The translations under genes and the position numbers were made by a program. Under the pieces are notes generated by a model. It was not told the DNA's origin. It did no database searches and saw nothing but the letters and a program-made list of their open reading frames with translations. Shown here in pieces: positions 35,055 through 43,550 of a stretch of 64,000 nucleotides of DNA; the stretch's first letter is position 1, and every line of letters begins with the position of its first letter. Source of the stretch: Flavimaribacter sp024343425 (GTDB taxonomy: Bacteria > Pseudomonadota > Alphaproteobacteria > Rhizobiales > Rhizobiaceae); the NCBI GenBank assembly GCA_965227645.1, contig OZ245773.1, positions 1,922,001 through 1,986,000 of the forward strand, in the 5' to 3' direction.

Positions 35055-35495
35055 ATGTGCGCACAGTCATACGAAACACATGAAGGCGGATGCTTCTGCG
35101 GGGCGATCCGTTACAGGACGGTCGGCAAGCCGGACCGCGTTTCCATGTGTTCCTGCGAATGGTGCACGAAGCGAACCGGCAGCGCCTTCGGGATTTCAGT
35201 CTATTTTCCGAAGGATCAGATCGACTTTCTTGGAGAAGACTGGAAGACCTTCCGATTGACGTCTGACGCCGGACGTTGGCTTGAAACCCGGTTTTGTGGA
35301 CATTGCGGCACGACTGTTGGCTGGACTCTCGAATTTCTGCCCGGCCATTGCGGCGTTGCCGGAGGCACATTCGACAATCCAAAATTCTGGTATACGCCCC
35401 AACGATACGGTTTTGCTCGCTCCAAGCCGGACTGGCTGGAGATTCCGGACGGTCTCCACGTTTTTCAGGCAATGCCCGGATCGCCGAATGAGTGA
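35055..35495 (+). CDS. GFA family protein (Mss4-like zinc fold)
   Basis: 146 residues. Cysteine motifs match the GFA/CENP-V family: GGCFCGAIRYR, CSCEWCTKRTGSAFG and RFCGHCGTTVGW, which together hold zinc. The family is named after a glutathione-dependent formaldehyde-activating enzyme, but most members have no proven reaction. It stands 42 bases after paaZ and may be co-transcribed with it. Confidence 0.87.
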   Translation: MCAQSYETHEGGCFCGAIRYRTVGKPDRVSMCSCEWCTKRTGSAFGISVYFPKDQIDFLGEDWKTFRLTSDAGRWLETRFCGHCGTTVGWTLEFLPGHCGVAGGTFDNPKFWYTPQRYGFARSKPDWLEIPDGLHVFQAMPGSPNE

Positions 35496-35505
35496 TAAAG
35501 ACGGC

Positions 35506-36765
35506 TCAACCGCCGAAGGGGCCGAGCAACATCAGTGATTGCGGCCCATGGACAGCCGCCCATTCATCCATGATTTCTCTGAGCAGAGGCAGGTTCCAGC
35601 CGGCTTCAGCCCAAAGCGGTGGGTTGAACTCCACATCGGTCTGCCATCTGCGCATTGCGGCGAGGGCGGTTTCCGGAGCGTCGATGTTCGACAGGTTAGC
35701 GATTAGCACCAGAGCGTTCGCTGATCCCTTCGCAGACGCCGGAGACCAGGCAAGGAGGAACGGGCCGCGCCCATCGATCTCGATGCCGGTCAGTTCGGCT
35801 TCGTAGATCGCCTGGTCGGCCATTGCCGAGCCATAGTTCAGCACGGCGGTTTCGCATTTTTCGACGTCGTCCAGTCTGGAAAGGGCGTCCGTATCCACAG
35901 AAGCAGAGACCGGCCAGACGGTCGCCATGCGAGGCGCCGACGCCGGCAGGCCTCGCACGGGCTCATGCTTTGCGCTCTCGACATAGGCCGCACAGAATTG
36001 CGTCAGCCGTTCCGGGTTTCGTCTTGCCGTATCCAGAGGAAACGCCACCATTCCATAAGCGGCAAAGTGGTCCTCCGGATTGGATCCGGGTTTCATATAG
36101 ACACGCGCCGAGTGGGCCGGAACGATGATGGTTTCCCGACTGGAAAGGACGTCTTCCTTTTCCTGCGTAGCGATTTTCTTCGTCACCCGTCCGGTTCGCT
36201 TGTCGACGACCGTCGTTTTCACGACTGTGTCGGTGCGTTCCAGGATTTCTTCCGTTTCGGCGACAACGCCGGTTCCGGTGTCGGCGACGACAGTGTCGAT
36301 CTCTTCCTCGGTCGTGGTTGTTTCCTCGACACGTTCGACAATGGCCTCCGGCGTTTCGACGATTTCGACGGTGGAGTCCGTCTTGCCCGGCGTTTTGGTC
36401 ACGCGCACGGCTTCGACAATTTCATCGGAGGCAGGCTCCTCGGGCGCTTTCTCCTCCGCCACCTCGGTGGCGGCCGTTTCGGATGGCTTGGCGGGTTCTT
36501 CCACTGTGCCGGAGCCCGCGACGGTCGTTGCCGTTGACTGATCTTCGACCGCGGCTTCAGGTGCAGCGCCGGCCGCCAGCGCAGCCTTCGAGCCTTCATC
36601 CTGGGTTGCAGGCGTCTCCGCTGATGCGACTTGAGACAGCGCCGTCATTACAGGCGGCGCAGACTGTGCGTTCGTTGCGGAAGTGTGTGCGCTGCAGCCG
36701 TGAAAAACGGCGCTTCCAGCCAGAAGCAATGCGGTCGTCAAAAGATATCTTGAACCATGCGCCAC
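35506..36765 (-). CDS. Hypothetical secreted protein with Glu/Thr/Val-rich low-complexity region
   Basis: 419 residues from a GTG at 36765 that is preceded by a G-rich purine stretch (GGGGGACGG). The start (residues 2-30) is a signal sequence with Cys after VFHG, so it may be a lipoprotein. Residues about 45-190 are low-complexity and acidic, rich in Glu, Thr, Val and Ala. The C-terminal 200 residues look globular (VYMKPGSNPEDHFAAYGM, DDVEKCETAVLNYG, GPFLLAWSPASAKG). I do not recognise the family. The longer open frame to 37005 would run over the LprI-like gene on the other strand and is not used. Confidence 0.65.
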   Translation of the reverse strand: MAHGSRYLLTTALLLAGSAVFHGCSAHTSATNAQSAPPVMTALSQVASAETPATQDEGSKAALAAGAAPEAAVEDQSTATTVAGSGTVEEPAKPSETAATEVAEEKAPEEPASDEIVEAVRVTKTPGKTDSTVEIVETPEAIVERVEETTTTEEEIDTVVADTGTGVVAETEEILERTDTVVKTTVVDKRTGRVTKKIATQEKEDVLSSRETIIVPAHSARVYMKPGSNPEDHFAAYGMVAFPLDTARRNPERLTQFCAAYVESAKHEPVRGLPASAPRMATVWPVSASVDTDALSRLDDVEKCETAVLNYGSAMADQAIYEAELTGIEIDGRGPFLLAWSPASAKGSANALVLIANLSNIDAPETALAAMRRWQTDVEFNPPLWAEAGWNLPLLREIMDEWAAVHGPQSLMLLGPFGG

Positions 36766-36862
36766 TGGACCGTCCCCCGGTTGTATCCAGATGTTTGTGC
36801 ATTCCGTCTCTGCTATAGTATGGCAAGTTTCGCGTTTCCGCAATCGAGGAGAAAACAGGACT

Positions 36863-37240
36863 ATGAACACCGCCACAATCCGTTCACTGGCATGCTTGAC
36901 AATCGCGACCGTATGGACAACGCTATCTGTGTCTGGCGCATCGCTTGCCGCGAGTTTCGACTGTTCCAAAGCGGCGGCGCCGGATGAAAAGGCCATCTGC
37001 GCCAACCCCGACCTTTCGGCGCTCGATTCCGAAATGGCTGGATTGTATTACGGCTACAAGGCCTTGCCGCTGCTTATGGGCGCCAGCGGCGTTCGGCAGG
37101 ACGAGGCGGAGGCCTTCCTGAAACAACGGTCCGGCTGCGGTTCGGACGTCTCCTGCCTGCGTTCGGCCTACACCCAACGCATCAGCGCTCTGAAATCAGA
37201 TATCACCGAAGGCGTGAAAAACTACTGCGTCGGAAACTGA
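36863..37240 (+). CDS. LprI/DUF1311-like small secreted protein
   Basis: 125 residues with a Sec signal peptide (cleavage likely after SLAA, about residue 29). The mature part has the DUF1311 pattern: FDCSKAAAPDEKAICANPDL, LSALDSEMAGLY and late cysteines (SGCGSDVSCLRSAY), four to six Cys in all, suggesting disulfides. Members include the mycobacterial lysozyme inhibitor LprI; the role here is unknown. AGGAGA lies upstream of ATG 36863. Confidence 0.82.
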   Translation: MNTATIRSLACLTIATVWTTLSVSGASLAASFDCSKAAAPDEKAICANPDLSALDSEMAGLYYGYKALPLLMGASGVRQDEAEAFLKQRSGCGSDVSCLRSAYTQRISALKSDITEGVKNYCVGN

Positions 37241-37247
37241 CCGGAAT

Positions 37248-39149
37248 TCAATTCTTGTCCTCAAGCAATAACTCGCCTGCGCGGAGATAGTCTGACTGCG
37301 CCTTTTCCGTCTCGCCGATTCTTTCATAGGCCGCGGCGCGGTTCAGAATGGTCTGGTAGTCGTCGGGCTCCAGTTCCAGGGCGCGGTCGTAATCTTCAAT
37401 CGCCAGGGCGAATTCCTGGCCATCGAAATAGGCGTTGCCGCGGTGGGTGTAGGCAAGCTGGTAATCCGGCGCGAGGGCGATCGCCTGCGTGAGGTCGCTG
37501 ATCGCCTTCTGGTCGGATTTCTCGATCCGGTGAGACCAGCCCCGCATGAAATAGACATGGGCGGTGTTTTCGCCCAGAGAGATGGCCTTGTCGAAGGTCT
37601 CGACCGCCTGCCGCACATTCTGAGTGTCGAACTCGACAAGGCCGAGAATGTAGTAGGCGCCGGAAACGGTCGGGTCGAGCTCCAGCACCTTTTCGACATC
37701 GCTCCGGGCGCGATCGTAGTCGCCCGTATCGTGATAGGCGCTGGCGCGCTCCAGGTAGGACTCGGCGTAGTCGTCCCTGACGGCGATCGCGGAAGTATAA
37801 TATTCGATGGCCTTTTCGTAACGGGCTTGCGCATGCAGAACATTGCCTTGCGCCACGAGATAGTCAGGATCATCCGGCTGCAACAGGGCGCCCTTGGCGA
37901 AATCCGCGAACGCCAGCGCATAGCGGCCGGCGCGATAGTGGATATATCCGCGGTTGAACATGGCGCTCGACAAGGCCGGTTCGAGCCTGATCGCCGTGTT
38001 GTAGTCGTCGAGAGCGGCTTCGTTGTCGCCCAGTTCGGCGTGAATGAAGGCGCGTCGGAAGTAGTATCGGGATTGTTTCCCATCGAGCGCGAGCGCCTTG
38101 TCCATGTCTGAAAGCGCGGCGCGCGCGTCTCCCGCGCTGTCGAGCAATTCTGCTCGGTAGAAAAACGCTTCGTGGTAGTTCTCGTCGTGCTGGACGGTCC
38201 GGCTGAAATGCTCGATCGCATTTTCCCAATCGCCGGCGTCCTTGTACAGAAGGCCGCGATTGAAGTAGGCGGTTGCATAGTCCGGGTCGATCCGGATGGC
38301 CGCGTCGTAATCCGTGGCCGCTAAATCCTGCAGGCCGGTGCGTTCATAGGTGACGCCGCGATTGTTGTGGTAGGAAGCGACAGGCGCCAGGCCAATCGCC
38401 CGGTCATAGGCCGCAATAGCGAGGCGGTATTCTTCAACTTCGCCATAGGCGTCGCCGAGTTTCGCCAGACAGGAATGGTTTTCCGGTTCCAGATCAACGG
38501 CTTGCTTGTATGATTTGGCAGCCTCGTCGAAGCGCTCCATCCCGAACATCAGATCGGCGAAACTTTCCCGGTAATAGGAGACCTCCGGTTCGATCTCGGA
38601 CGCCTTCTTGAGATCGATCATCGCCTGCATATCGTCGCCGAGTTCGTGGTGCGCCCAGCCGCGGCTGTCATAGGCGGCGGCGAATTTCGGGTAGAGGCGA
38701 ATGGCCTGGTTATAATCAGGAATGGCTTTGCGGTAATCTTCGGCGAAGAAACGGGCTTCGCCGCGCCGGAAATAAACATCTGCGTCATGCGGATCGATCG
38801 CGGCTGCGAGCGTAAAGTCGGCTATCGCCTTCGGATACAGTTCCAGGGAGTAATGCGCCAGGCCGCGATGGTAGAGCGCAAAGAAATAGCGTTCATTGTC
38901 CTCGAGCGCCTTGTTGAAGTCCTCAATCGCCTGACGGTAGTGACCGAGATCCAGTCGATATTTGCCACGGCGGGCGAATTCATAAGGGTTTTTTGGCGCG
39001 ATCAGAAAGGCTTCGTCGCCACGCTCGCGCTCCATGCGGTCGATCTCGCGGCTTGAGGGCGACTCCGCGAGCCAAAGCAGGTTTTCCGCGTCGCCGGGCG
39101 GGGCGGTGAAGAAAAACGCTGACAAAAAGCCGAGAACGAGAGGTGTCAT
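37248..39149 (-). CDS. Large tetratricopeptide-repeat protein
   Basis: 633 residues from the ATG at 39149, which gives a signal peptide (TPLVLGFLSAFFFTAPPGDA). From about residue 50 to the end there are some seventeen TPR units of 34 residues, for example YRQAIEDFNKALEDNERYFF and YDRARSDVEKVLELDPTVSG, many with the D-x-A-I-x-D-Y/F core. It is probably a periplasmic or membrane-anchored protein-protein scaffold. A TTG at 39182 would add 11 residues before the signal sequence. Confidence 0.87.
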   Translation of the reverse strand: MTPLVLGFLSAFFFTAPPGDAENLLWLAESPSSREIDRMERERGDEAFLIAPKNPYEFARRGKYRLDLGHYRQAIEDFNKALEDNERYFFALYHRGLAHYSLELYPKAIADFTLAAAIDPHDADVYFRRGEARFFAEDYRKAIPDYNQAIRLYPKFAAAYDSRGWAHHELGDDMQAMIDLKKASEIEPEVSYYRESFADLMFGMERFDEAAKSYKQAVDLEPENHSCLAKLGDAYGEVEEYRLAIAAYDRAIGLAPVASYHNNRGVTYERTGLQDLAATDYDAAIRIDPDYATAYFNRGLLYKDAGDWENAIEHFSRTVQHDENYHEAFFYRAELLDSAGDARAALSDMDKALALDGKQSRYYFRRAFIHAELGDNEAALDDYNTAIRLEPALSSAMFNRGYIHYRAGRYALAFADFAKGALLQPDDPDYLVAQGNVLHAQARYEKAIEYYTSAIAVRDDYAESYLERASAYHDTGDYDRARSDVEKVLELDPTVSGAYYILGLVEFDTQNVRQAVETFDKAISLGENTAHVYFMRGWSHRIEKSDQKAISDLTQAIALAPDYQLAYTHRGNAYFDGQEFALAIEDYDRALELEPDDYQTILNRAAAYERIGETEKAQSDYLRAGELLLEDKN

Positions 39150-39336
39150 GCCGATGCAATTGCAATTGAAGTCTGTCCGCAATTGAACCGCAGTCGACGA
39201 TCCGTTTCAACTGCAAATACGCGCGTCGCCGTTGCCGCTCGCCTGATGGGCGCCCACGCCGCATAATTTATGCCGGCCGCGGCGATTGCAGCGGCCTGAC
39301 AATGCGGCTAGTGCAGTGAATCTGTTCGGGATTTGA

Positions 39337-40527
39337 ATGCACATGGATCTGAGACGCACGTTAACCGTCATCTTCATTCTGCTGGCGGGTTTCTACGCCG
39401 GCGGGCAGTTGGGCAAGATCGCGCCGGTGGTGCTGCTGCTGCGGGAGCAGCATGGCTATTCGCTGACCTATCTGGGATGGCTCACATCGCTGATCGGCCT
39501 GTTTGTGGCGGTCGCCGCGCTTCCGGTCGCCTTCGCCATTCGCCATTACGGCGTCCGTCTGTCTCTGAACGCCGGCGCGCTGCTGTTGTTTGTCGGCGCG
39601 TTGTTTCTGTGGCCAACCACGGACCAGTTCCTGGCGCTCTTCGCGCGCGGCATAGAGGCGGTCGGCTATGTGCTGGTGGTGATAGCCGCGCCGGCGGTTC
39701 TGAACGACATCGCGCCTGAACGGTTAAAGGCGCCGGCCCTGGCGATTTGGGGCGGCTTCGTGCCAATCGGGTATGCGCTGGCGAACTATCAGGCTGCGGC
39801 CGTGCTTCCCGGGTTTGGACTGTCCGGTTTCTATCTCAGCATGGCGCTTGGCTACGGTCTCTTCGGCGTGCTTTCCGGTGTTTTGTTGTCGACGCTTCCG
39901 CGCGCGCAGCCAATCGCGCCTGCGGCCGAAACGACGCAGGCCAGAGGCGGGCTGCCTGCGCGAGCCTACTGGTTGGCCGGCGCATTCGGGTTTTACGTCA
40001 TAGCGTCCTTGCCGCTGTTCACCTTCCTGCCGACCTATATCGGCTTGCTTGACGACAGGCTGGCGCTGTCGGCGGCGGCAATCGCGCTCTTCGTGCCCGT
40101 GGGCAATATCGGGACAGGCGTTCTTGTTGTTGGCCGTCTGCGCAGCCATACGGCCAGTCTCACGATGTTCGCGCTTGTCGCGCTCGCCCTGGGAACGGCG
40201 GCAATATTTCTCCTCGATGCGCCTTCGGTGAAACTCGCCGGCGCAATTCTGTTTTCTCTTGCAAGCGGCGTCGTGGGCTCGGCGGTTTTCGCGACGCTGC
40301 CGGCGATCGTTCGCGACGGGCAGTCGGCCTCCATCGCAATGGGAGCGATCGCGCAGACCGGAGGCGTTGGCACGGTGATCGGCCCGCCGATCGCCGGTTT
40401 CGTCATCGAGGCTTTCGGCTGGCCGGGCCTGAGCATCTATGTTGTCATTGTCTGCATACTGGGCGTCGTTTGCGCCTGGAAGGCGGTCGAACAGCGGCAT
40501 GAGCGACCCGTCGGAAGCAATTCCTGA
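39337..40527 (+). CDS. MFS transporter (CynX/NimT-like)
   Basis: 396 residues with about twelve hydrophobic segments, from FILLAGFYAGGQLGKIAPVV to IYVVIVCILGVVCAWKAV. The loop after TM2 has the form PVAFAIRHYGVRLSLNAG, a degenerate MFS motif A. The substrate is not evident; the order of helices resembles the cyanate/nitroimidazole group. It ends 166 bases before the riboswitch upstream of the NMT1-type importer and is not part of that operon. Confidence 0.85.
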   Translation: MHMDLRRTLTVIFILLAGFYAGGQLGKIAPVVLLLREQHGYSLTYLGWLTSLIGLFVAVAALPVAFAIRHYGVRLSLNAGALLLFVGALFLWPTTDQFLALFARGIEAVGYVLVVIAAPAVLNDIAPERLKAPALAIWGGFVPIGYALANYQAAAVLPGFGLSGFYLSMALGYGLFGVLSGVLLSTLPRAQPIAPAAETTQARGGLPARAYWLAGAFGFYVIASLPLFTFLPTYIGLLDDRLALSAAAIALFVPVGNIGTGVLVVGRLRSHTASLTMFALVALALGTAAIFLLDAPSVKLAGAILFSLASGVVGSAVFATLPAIVRDGQSASIAMGAIAQTGGVGTVIGPPIAGFVIEAFGWPGLSIYVVIVCILGVVCAWKAVEQRHERPVGSNS

Positions 40528-40692
40528 CGCGGGCTATGTCAGTCGCCGTAGTGCGGCTTCGACTGGTTTCGCTTAAAATTTGTGCAGCATGATGACGGCT
40601 GCGGCGTTTCTAGGCGCCGTCGTCGCCTTTCAACTCAAGAATTGCGATTTTCCGGCTTTATCGCGAATTGGCATGGAACCTGCATTATTCAG

Positions 40693-40741
40693 GTCGAGTA
40701 GAAGCGGTCAGGATTAACGGCAGTCCGGGACATTGCTCGGC
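40693..40741 (+). promoter_or_regulatory. NMT1-motif RNA (xanthine/uric acid riboswitch), first copy
   Basis: Outer stem P1: 40693-40700 (GTCGAGTA) with 40734-40741 (TGCTCGGC), 8 pairs including U-G. The conserved internal loop is GAAGCGGTCA on the 5' side and GGGACAT on the 3' side. Inner hairpin P2: GGATT (40711) with AGTCC (40722), loop AACGGC. A second copy at 43509-43550 keeps the loop bases but has different stem pairs, which is covariation. NMT1-motif RNAs are known aptamers for xanthine and uric acid, found before transporters and dioxygenases; the next gene is an NMT1/THI5-type binding protein. Confidence 0.8.
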
Positions 40742-40792
40742 ATGAACATTGCGGAACAGGTGTCCAATGCCGTCTTCTATTTCACCAAGTAA
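40742..40792 (+). other. 16-codon open frame directly after the riboswitch
   Basis: ATG at 40742 follows the last base of P1 and gives MNIAEQVSNAVFYFTK before TAA. It has no clear ribosome binding site apart from bases inside P1. It may be a leader peptide, the remnant of a lost gene, or chance. Bases 40738-40743 (CGGCAT) can also pair with 40767-40772 (ATGCCG), a possible alternative to P1. Confidence 0.3.
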
Positions 40793-40807
40793 AACTCTCC
40801 CAAGACT

Positions 40808-40838
40808 GCCGGGCAGGTGCTTTCAGCGTCTGCCCGGT
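40808..40838 (+). promoter_or_regulatory. Long hairpin in the leader, possible attenuator
   Basis: Bases 40808-40820 pair with 40826-40838: an 8-bp perfect core (CCGGGCAG/CTGCCCGG) plus four inner pairs, with loop TTTCA. The following GCTTTGG is a poor T-run, so it may be an attenuator, a processing site or an anti-ribosome structure rather than a strong terminator. It lies 44 bases before the binding-protein start. Confidence 0.5.
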
Positions 40839-40882
40839 GCTTTGGCGATTATGAAACGCCAGCAGTCACGAAAGGTAGTTCC

Positions 40883-41881
40883 ATGCTGAAACACTCAATG
40901 AAACTTTTAACCGGAGCAGCCTTGGCGGCAGTGCTGCAAGTCTCCTGGGCCAGCGCGGCTGACAAGGTCGTTTACCAGCTCGACTGGTTGCCCGGCGGCG
41001 ACAAGGCTCCGATCTATGTCTGCATCCAGAATGGCTTCTGTGAAGAAGAAGGCATCGAAGTCTCCATCGAACCCGGCAAGGGCTCGACCGAGGCCATCAC
41101 CAAGATGGCGACCGGAACCTCCGACATCGGCACGGCTGGCATCAGCGCCCTGATGGCCGCCAAGGCCAATGAAGATGTGCCGGTGACGGCCGTCATGTCC
41201 TATTTCAACAAGGGGCCGCACGCGTTCTTCGCCACGAAGGATTCCGGCATCGCAGAAGTCGCCGACGTCAAGGGCAGGGAAGTTGCGACGTCTCCCTTCA
41301 CGTCGTCAAACGTGTTCCTGCCGCTGGTGCTGGACGATGTCGGACTGACGGAAGGCGATATCACGCTCACCAAGGCCGATCCGGCAGCCCTCGGTCCGAT
41401 GCTGATGACCGGCAGCGCCGACGCTGTCATCGCCTGGCTCACCAACGTGACCGTCTTCACCAATCAGGCCAAGGAAGCGGGCAAGGAACTCGTCGTTCTG
41501 CCGTGGTCGGCCGCCGGTCTCGATCTCTACGAGGCAAGCGTCATTGCGTCCGACAAGTTTCTGACTGAACGTCCGGACGTCGCGAAGCGCTTCCTCAAGG
41601 CCTACAAGAAGTCTATCGAATTCACCCGCGACAATCCTGAAGAAGCGGCCAAAGCCGTAACCGCCATGATCCCGGAAATGTCGGCCGCGGATGTCGCCGG
41701 CGGCATCAACGACGCTTTCGTGCTGGTCTTCAACGATGTCACGGATACGGACGGATTTGGCGTGTTCGAACCAGGCCGTCTTCAGGCGACCTGGGAACGC
41801 GTTTCGGCGTCGCAGGGTCTTGAGCCAGGCGCTCTCGATCCGGAAACCATTGTCGACCGCAGCTACATGCCGGAGAGCTGA
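40883..41881 (+). CDS. NMT1/THI5-type ABC transporter substrate-binding protein (predicted xanthine/urate)
   Basis: 332 residues with a signal peptide (SMKLLTGAALAAVLQVSWAS, cleavage near ASAAD). The NMT1/THI5 fold is shown by VYQLDWLPGGDKAPIYVC, PGKGSTEAITKMATGTSDIG and MTGSADAVIAWLTNV. The thiamine-pyrimidine-binding CCCFC motif of true THI5 is absent. Because a xanthine/uric acid riboswitch precedes it, I predict an oxidised purine as ligand, not a thiamine precursor. ATG 40883 follows AAAGGTAG; the frame is open 66 bases upstream. Confidence 0.88.
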   Translation: MLKHSMKLLTGAALAAVLQVSWASAADKVVYQLDWLPGGDKAPIYVCIQNGFCEEEGIEVSIEPGKGSTEAITKMATGTSDIGTAGISALMAAKANEDVPVTAVMSYFNKGPHAFFATKDSGIAEVADVKGREVATSPFTSSNVFLPLVLDDVGLTEGDITLTKADPAALGPMLMTGSADAVIAWLTNVTVFTNQAKEAGKELVVLPWSAAGLDLYEASVIASDKFLTERPDVAKRFLKAYKKSIEFTRDNPEEAAKAVTAMIPEMSAADVAGGINDAFVLVFNDVTDTDGFGVFEPGRLQATWERVSASQGLEPGALDPETIVDRSYMPES

Positions 41882-41883
41882 GA

Positions 41884-42663
41884 GTGACATTGCCTGAAAT
41901 ACCTGCCCTCGAATTCGACGATGTAGGGCAGGTATTCGACACGGCCTCGGGCCAGCTGGAAGCCCTCAGGGGCGTCAGCATGAAAGTGAGCCGCCACGAA
42001 TTCGTGGCGGTTCTCGGCCCCTCCGGCTGTGGCAAGTCGACCCTGTTGCGCCTGACGTCGGGACTGATTGCGCCGACTTCGGGGTCAGTCCGGGTCTTCG
42101 GCAAGGAGGTGGACGGGCCGCGCGACGACATCGGGATCGTCTTCCAGAAGCCGACGCTACTGCCCTGGGCCAATGTCGAGGACAATGTTGTCTTTCCGAT
42201 CCGCCACAAGACGGGGCGCGTCAGGCCCGAACACCGGGAGACCGCGCGCGAACTGTTGCGCAAGGTTGGCCTCGAAGGTTTCGAAAAGCGTCTGCCTTCC
42301 GAGCTTTCCGGCGGCATGCAACAGCGCGTCGGCATTGCTCGCGCCATGCTGCTCAATCCCGATATTTTGCTCATGGATGAGCCATTCTCGGCGCTCGATG
42401 CGTTGACCCGGGAGGAGATGGGGTTCGAACTCCTCGATATCTGGCAGGCGCAACCCAAAACCGTGATGTTCATCACCCATTCGATTTCGGAAGCGGCGCT
42501 GCTTGCCGACCGGGTTCTGGTGATGAGCGAGCGTCCCGGACATTTCATCGCGGATTTCGAAGTACCGCTTCCGCGTCCACGTAGCGTCGAAACAAGCACG
42601 CGCAAGGAAATGCATGAATTCGCAGCCCAGCTCCGCAGCCTCCTCCTCAAGCGCGCAGCGTGA
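41884..42663 (+). CDS. ABC transporter ATPase (SsuB/TauB-type), purine-linked operon
   Basis: 259 residues. It has Walker A GPSGCGKSTLLRL, Q-loop IGIVFQKPTLLPWANVEDN, signature LSGGMQQRVGIARAM, Walker B ILLMDEPFSALDALTR and the H-loop FITHSISEA. The start codon is GTG at 41884, 2 bases after the binding-protein stop. It couples ATP hydrolysis to the permease at 42614-43456, with which it overlaps by 50 bases. Confidence 0.92.
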   Translation: MTLPEIPALEFDDVGQVFDTASGQLEALRGVSMKVSRHEFVAVLGPSGCGKSTLLRLTSGLIAPTSGSVRVFGKEVDGPRDDIGIVFQKPTLLPWANVEDNVVFPIRHKTGRVRPEHRETARELLRKVGLEGFEKRLPSELSGGMQQRVGIARAMLLNPDILLMDEPFSALDALTREEMGFELLDIWQAQPKTVMFITHSISEAALLADRVLVMSERPGHFIADFEVPLPRPRSVETSTRKEMHEFAAQLRSLLLKRAA

Positions 42664-43456
42664 AAAGACGCAGGCAGGAAACCCGTTGAAGGCGATCCTC
42701 GCACTGCCTATCCTGAGGCCGATCGCCACCTTCGCCGCCATTCTCATCATATGGGAACTATCGACGATCGTATTCGAGATTCCGTCGTTCCTGCTGCCTG
42801 CGCCGACGCGTATCGTCACAGGGTTCGACGCTGTCGAGTTTTCGCGCTGGATCGAACATATTTGGGCGACACTGAGAGTTGCGCTCTATGGCTACATCAC
42901 GGCGATCGTTATCGCTCTGCCGCTTGCAATTGTGCTTTCGCGATCCAAGGTCGTCTCGGACTGCCTTTATCCGCTTCTGGTCGTGATCCAGTCGACGCCG
43001 GTCGTCGCCGTCGCGCCAATCATCATCGTCGTGCTTGGATCGGGCGATGCGCCGCGGATCGTGATCACCTTCCTGATCACCTTCTTTCCGCTGGTCGTTT
43101 CCATGACGACAGGGTTGATGGCGACGCCCCCGGAGCTGATCGAACTGTCGCGCAGCCTTCGCGCGCCGGTGTCGCGTGAGCTCAGCCAGATCCGCATTCC
43201 CTACGCGATCCCCTATATCTTCTCCGGCTTGAAGATCTCCATTACACTGTCGATCATCGGCGCCGTCGTGGCGGAGTTCGTTGCGGCGGAAAAGGGCATC
43301 GGGTATTTCATCCAGTTCTCGACATCCTATTTCAAGATACCGCAGGCATGGGCCGGACTGTTCCTTCTGGTGCTGATATCTCTGCTTTTGTTCCAGACCA
43401 TTTCGGCAATCCAGAAGCAGTTTTTTCCCTGGAGCCTGCCGAAGGATAACAACTGA
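42614..43456 (+). CDS. ABC transporter permease (SsuC/TauC-type), purine-linked operon
   Basis: 280-residue inner-membrane protein with about six helices (PIATFAAILIIWELSTIVF near the start). The EAA loop lies around SRSLRAPVSRELSQIRIPYA, and AAEKGIGYFIQFSTSYFKIP is typical of nitrate/taurine-type permeases. The ATG at 42614 overlaps the ATPase gene by 50 bases; a shorter start inside is possible, since the first 25 residues are Ser-rich and poorly conserved in kind. Confidence 0.9.
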   Translation: MNSQPSSAASSSSAQREKTQAGNPLKAILALPILRPIATFAAILIIWELSTIVFEIPSFLLPAPTRIVTGFDAVEFSRWIEHIWATLRVALYGYITAIVIALPLAIVLSRSKVVSDCLYPLLVVIQSTPVVAVAPIIIVVLGSGDAPRIVITFLITFFPLVVSMTTGLMATPPELIELSRSLRAPVSRELSQIRIPYAIPYIFSGLKISITLSIIGAVVAEFVAAEKGIGYFIQFSTSYFKIPQAWAGLFLLVLISLLLFQTISAIQKQFFPWSLPKDNN

Positions 43457-43508
43457 CGAAAGGAGACCGAAAAAGGCCAAACGGCCAACAACGACTGTCA
43501 ATGGCAAC

Positions 43509-43550
43509 GGAGTAGAAGCAGTCAACGTCACACGACGTGGTCATTGCTCC
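43509..43550 (+). promoter_or_regulatory. NMT1-motif RNA (xanthine/uric acid riboswitch), second copy
   Basis: Outer stem P1: GGAGTA (43509) with TGCTCC (43545), 6 pairs. The internal loop is GAAGCAGTCA and GGTCAT, nearly identical to the first copy. Inner hairpin P2: ACGTC (43525) with GACGT (43534), loop ACAC; these five pairs differ from GGATT/AGTCC in copy one yet still pair. It lies inside the operon, between permease and dioxygenase, 36 bases before the ATG. The CTCCA at 43547-43551 can instead pair with TGGAG at 43576-43580, the ribosome binding site, which suggests a translational ON switch. Confidence 0.82.

Larger units (their letters stand above)
40528..40882 (+). other. 355-base leader region of the NMT1-type importer operon
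   Basis: No gene of normal size. It holds the riboswitch at 40693-40741, a 16-codon open frame at 40742-40792 and a long hairpin at 40808-40838, described separately. The promoter should lie in 40528-40690; I could not pick a convincing -35/-10 pair by eye. Confidence 0.6.
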
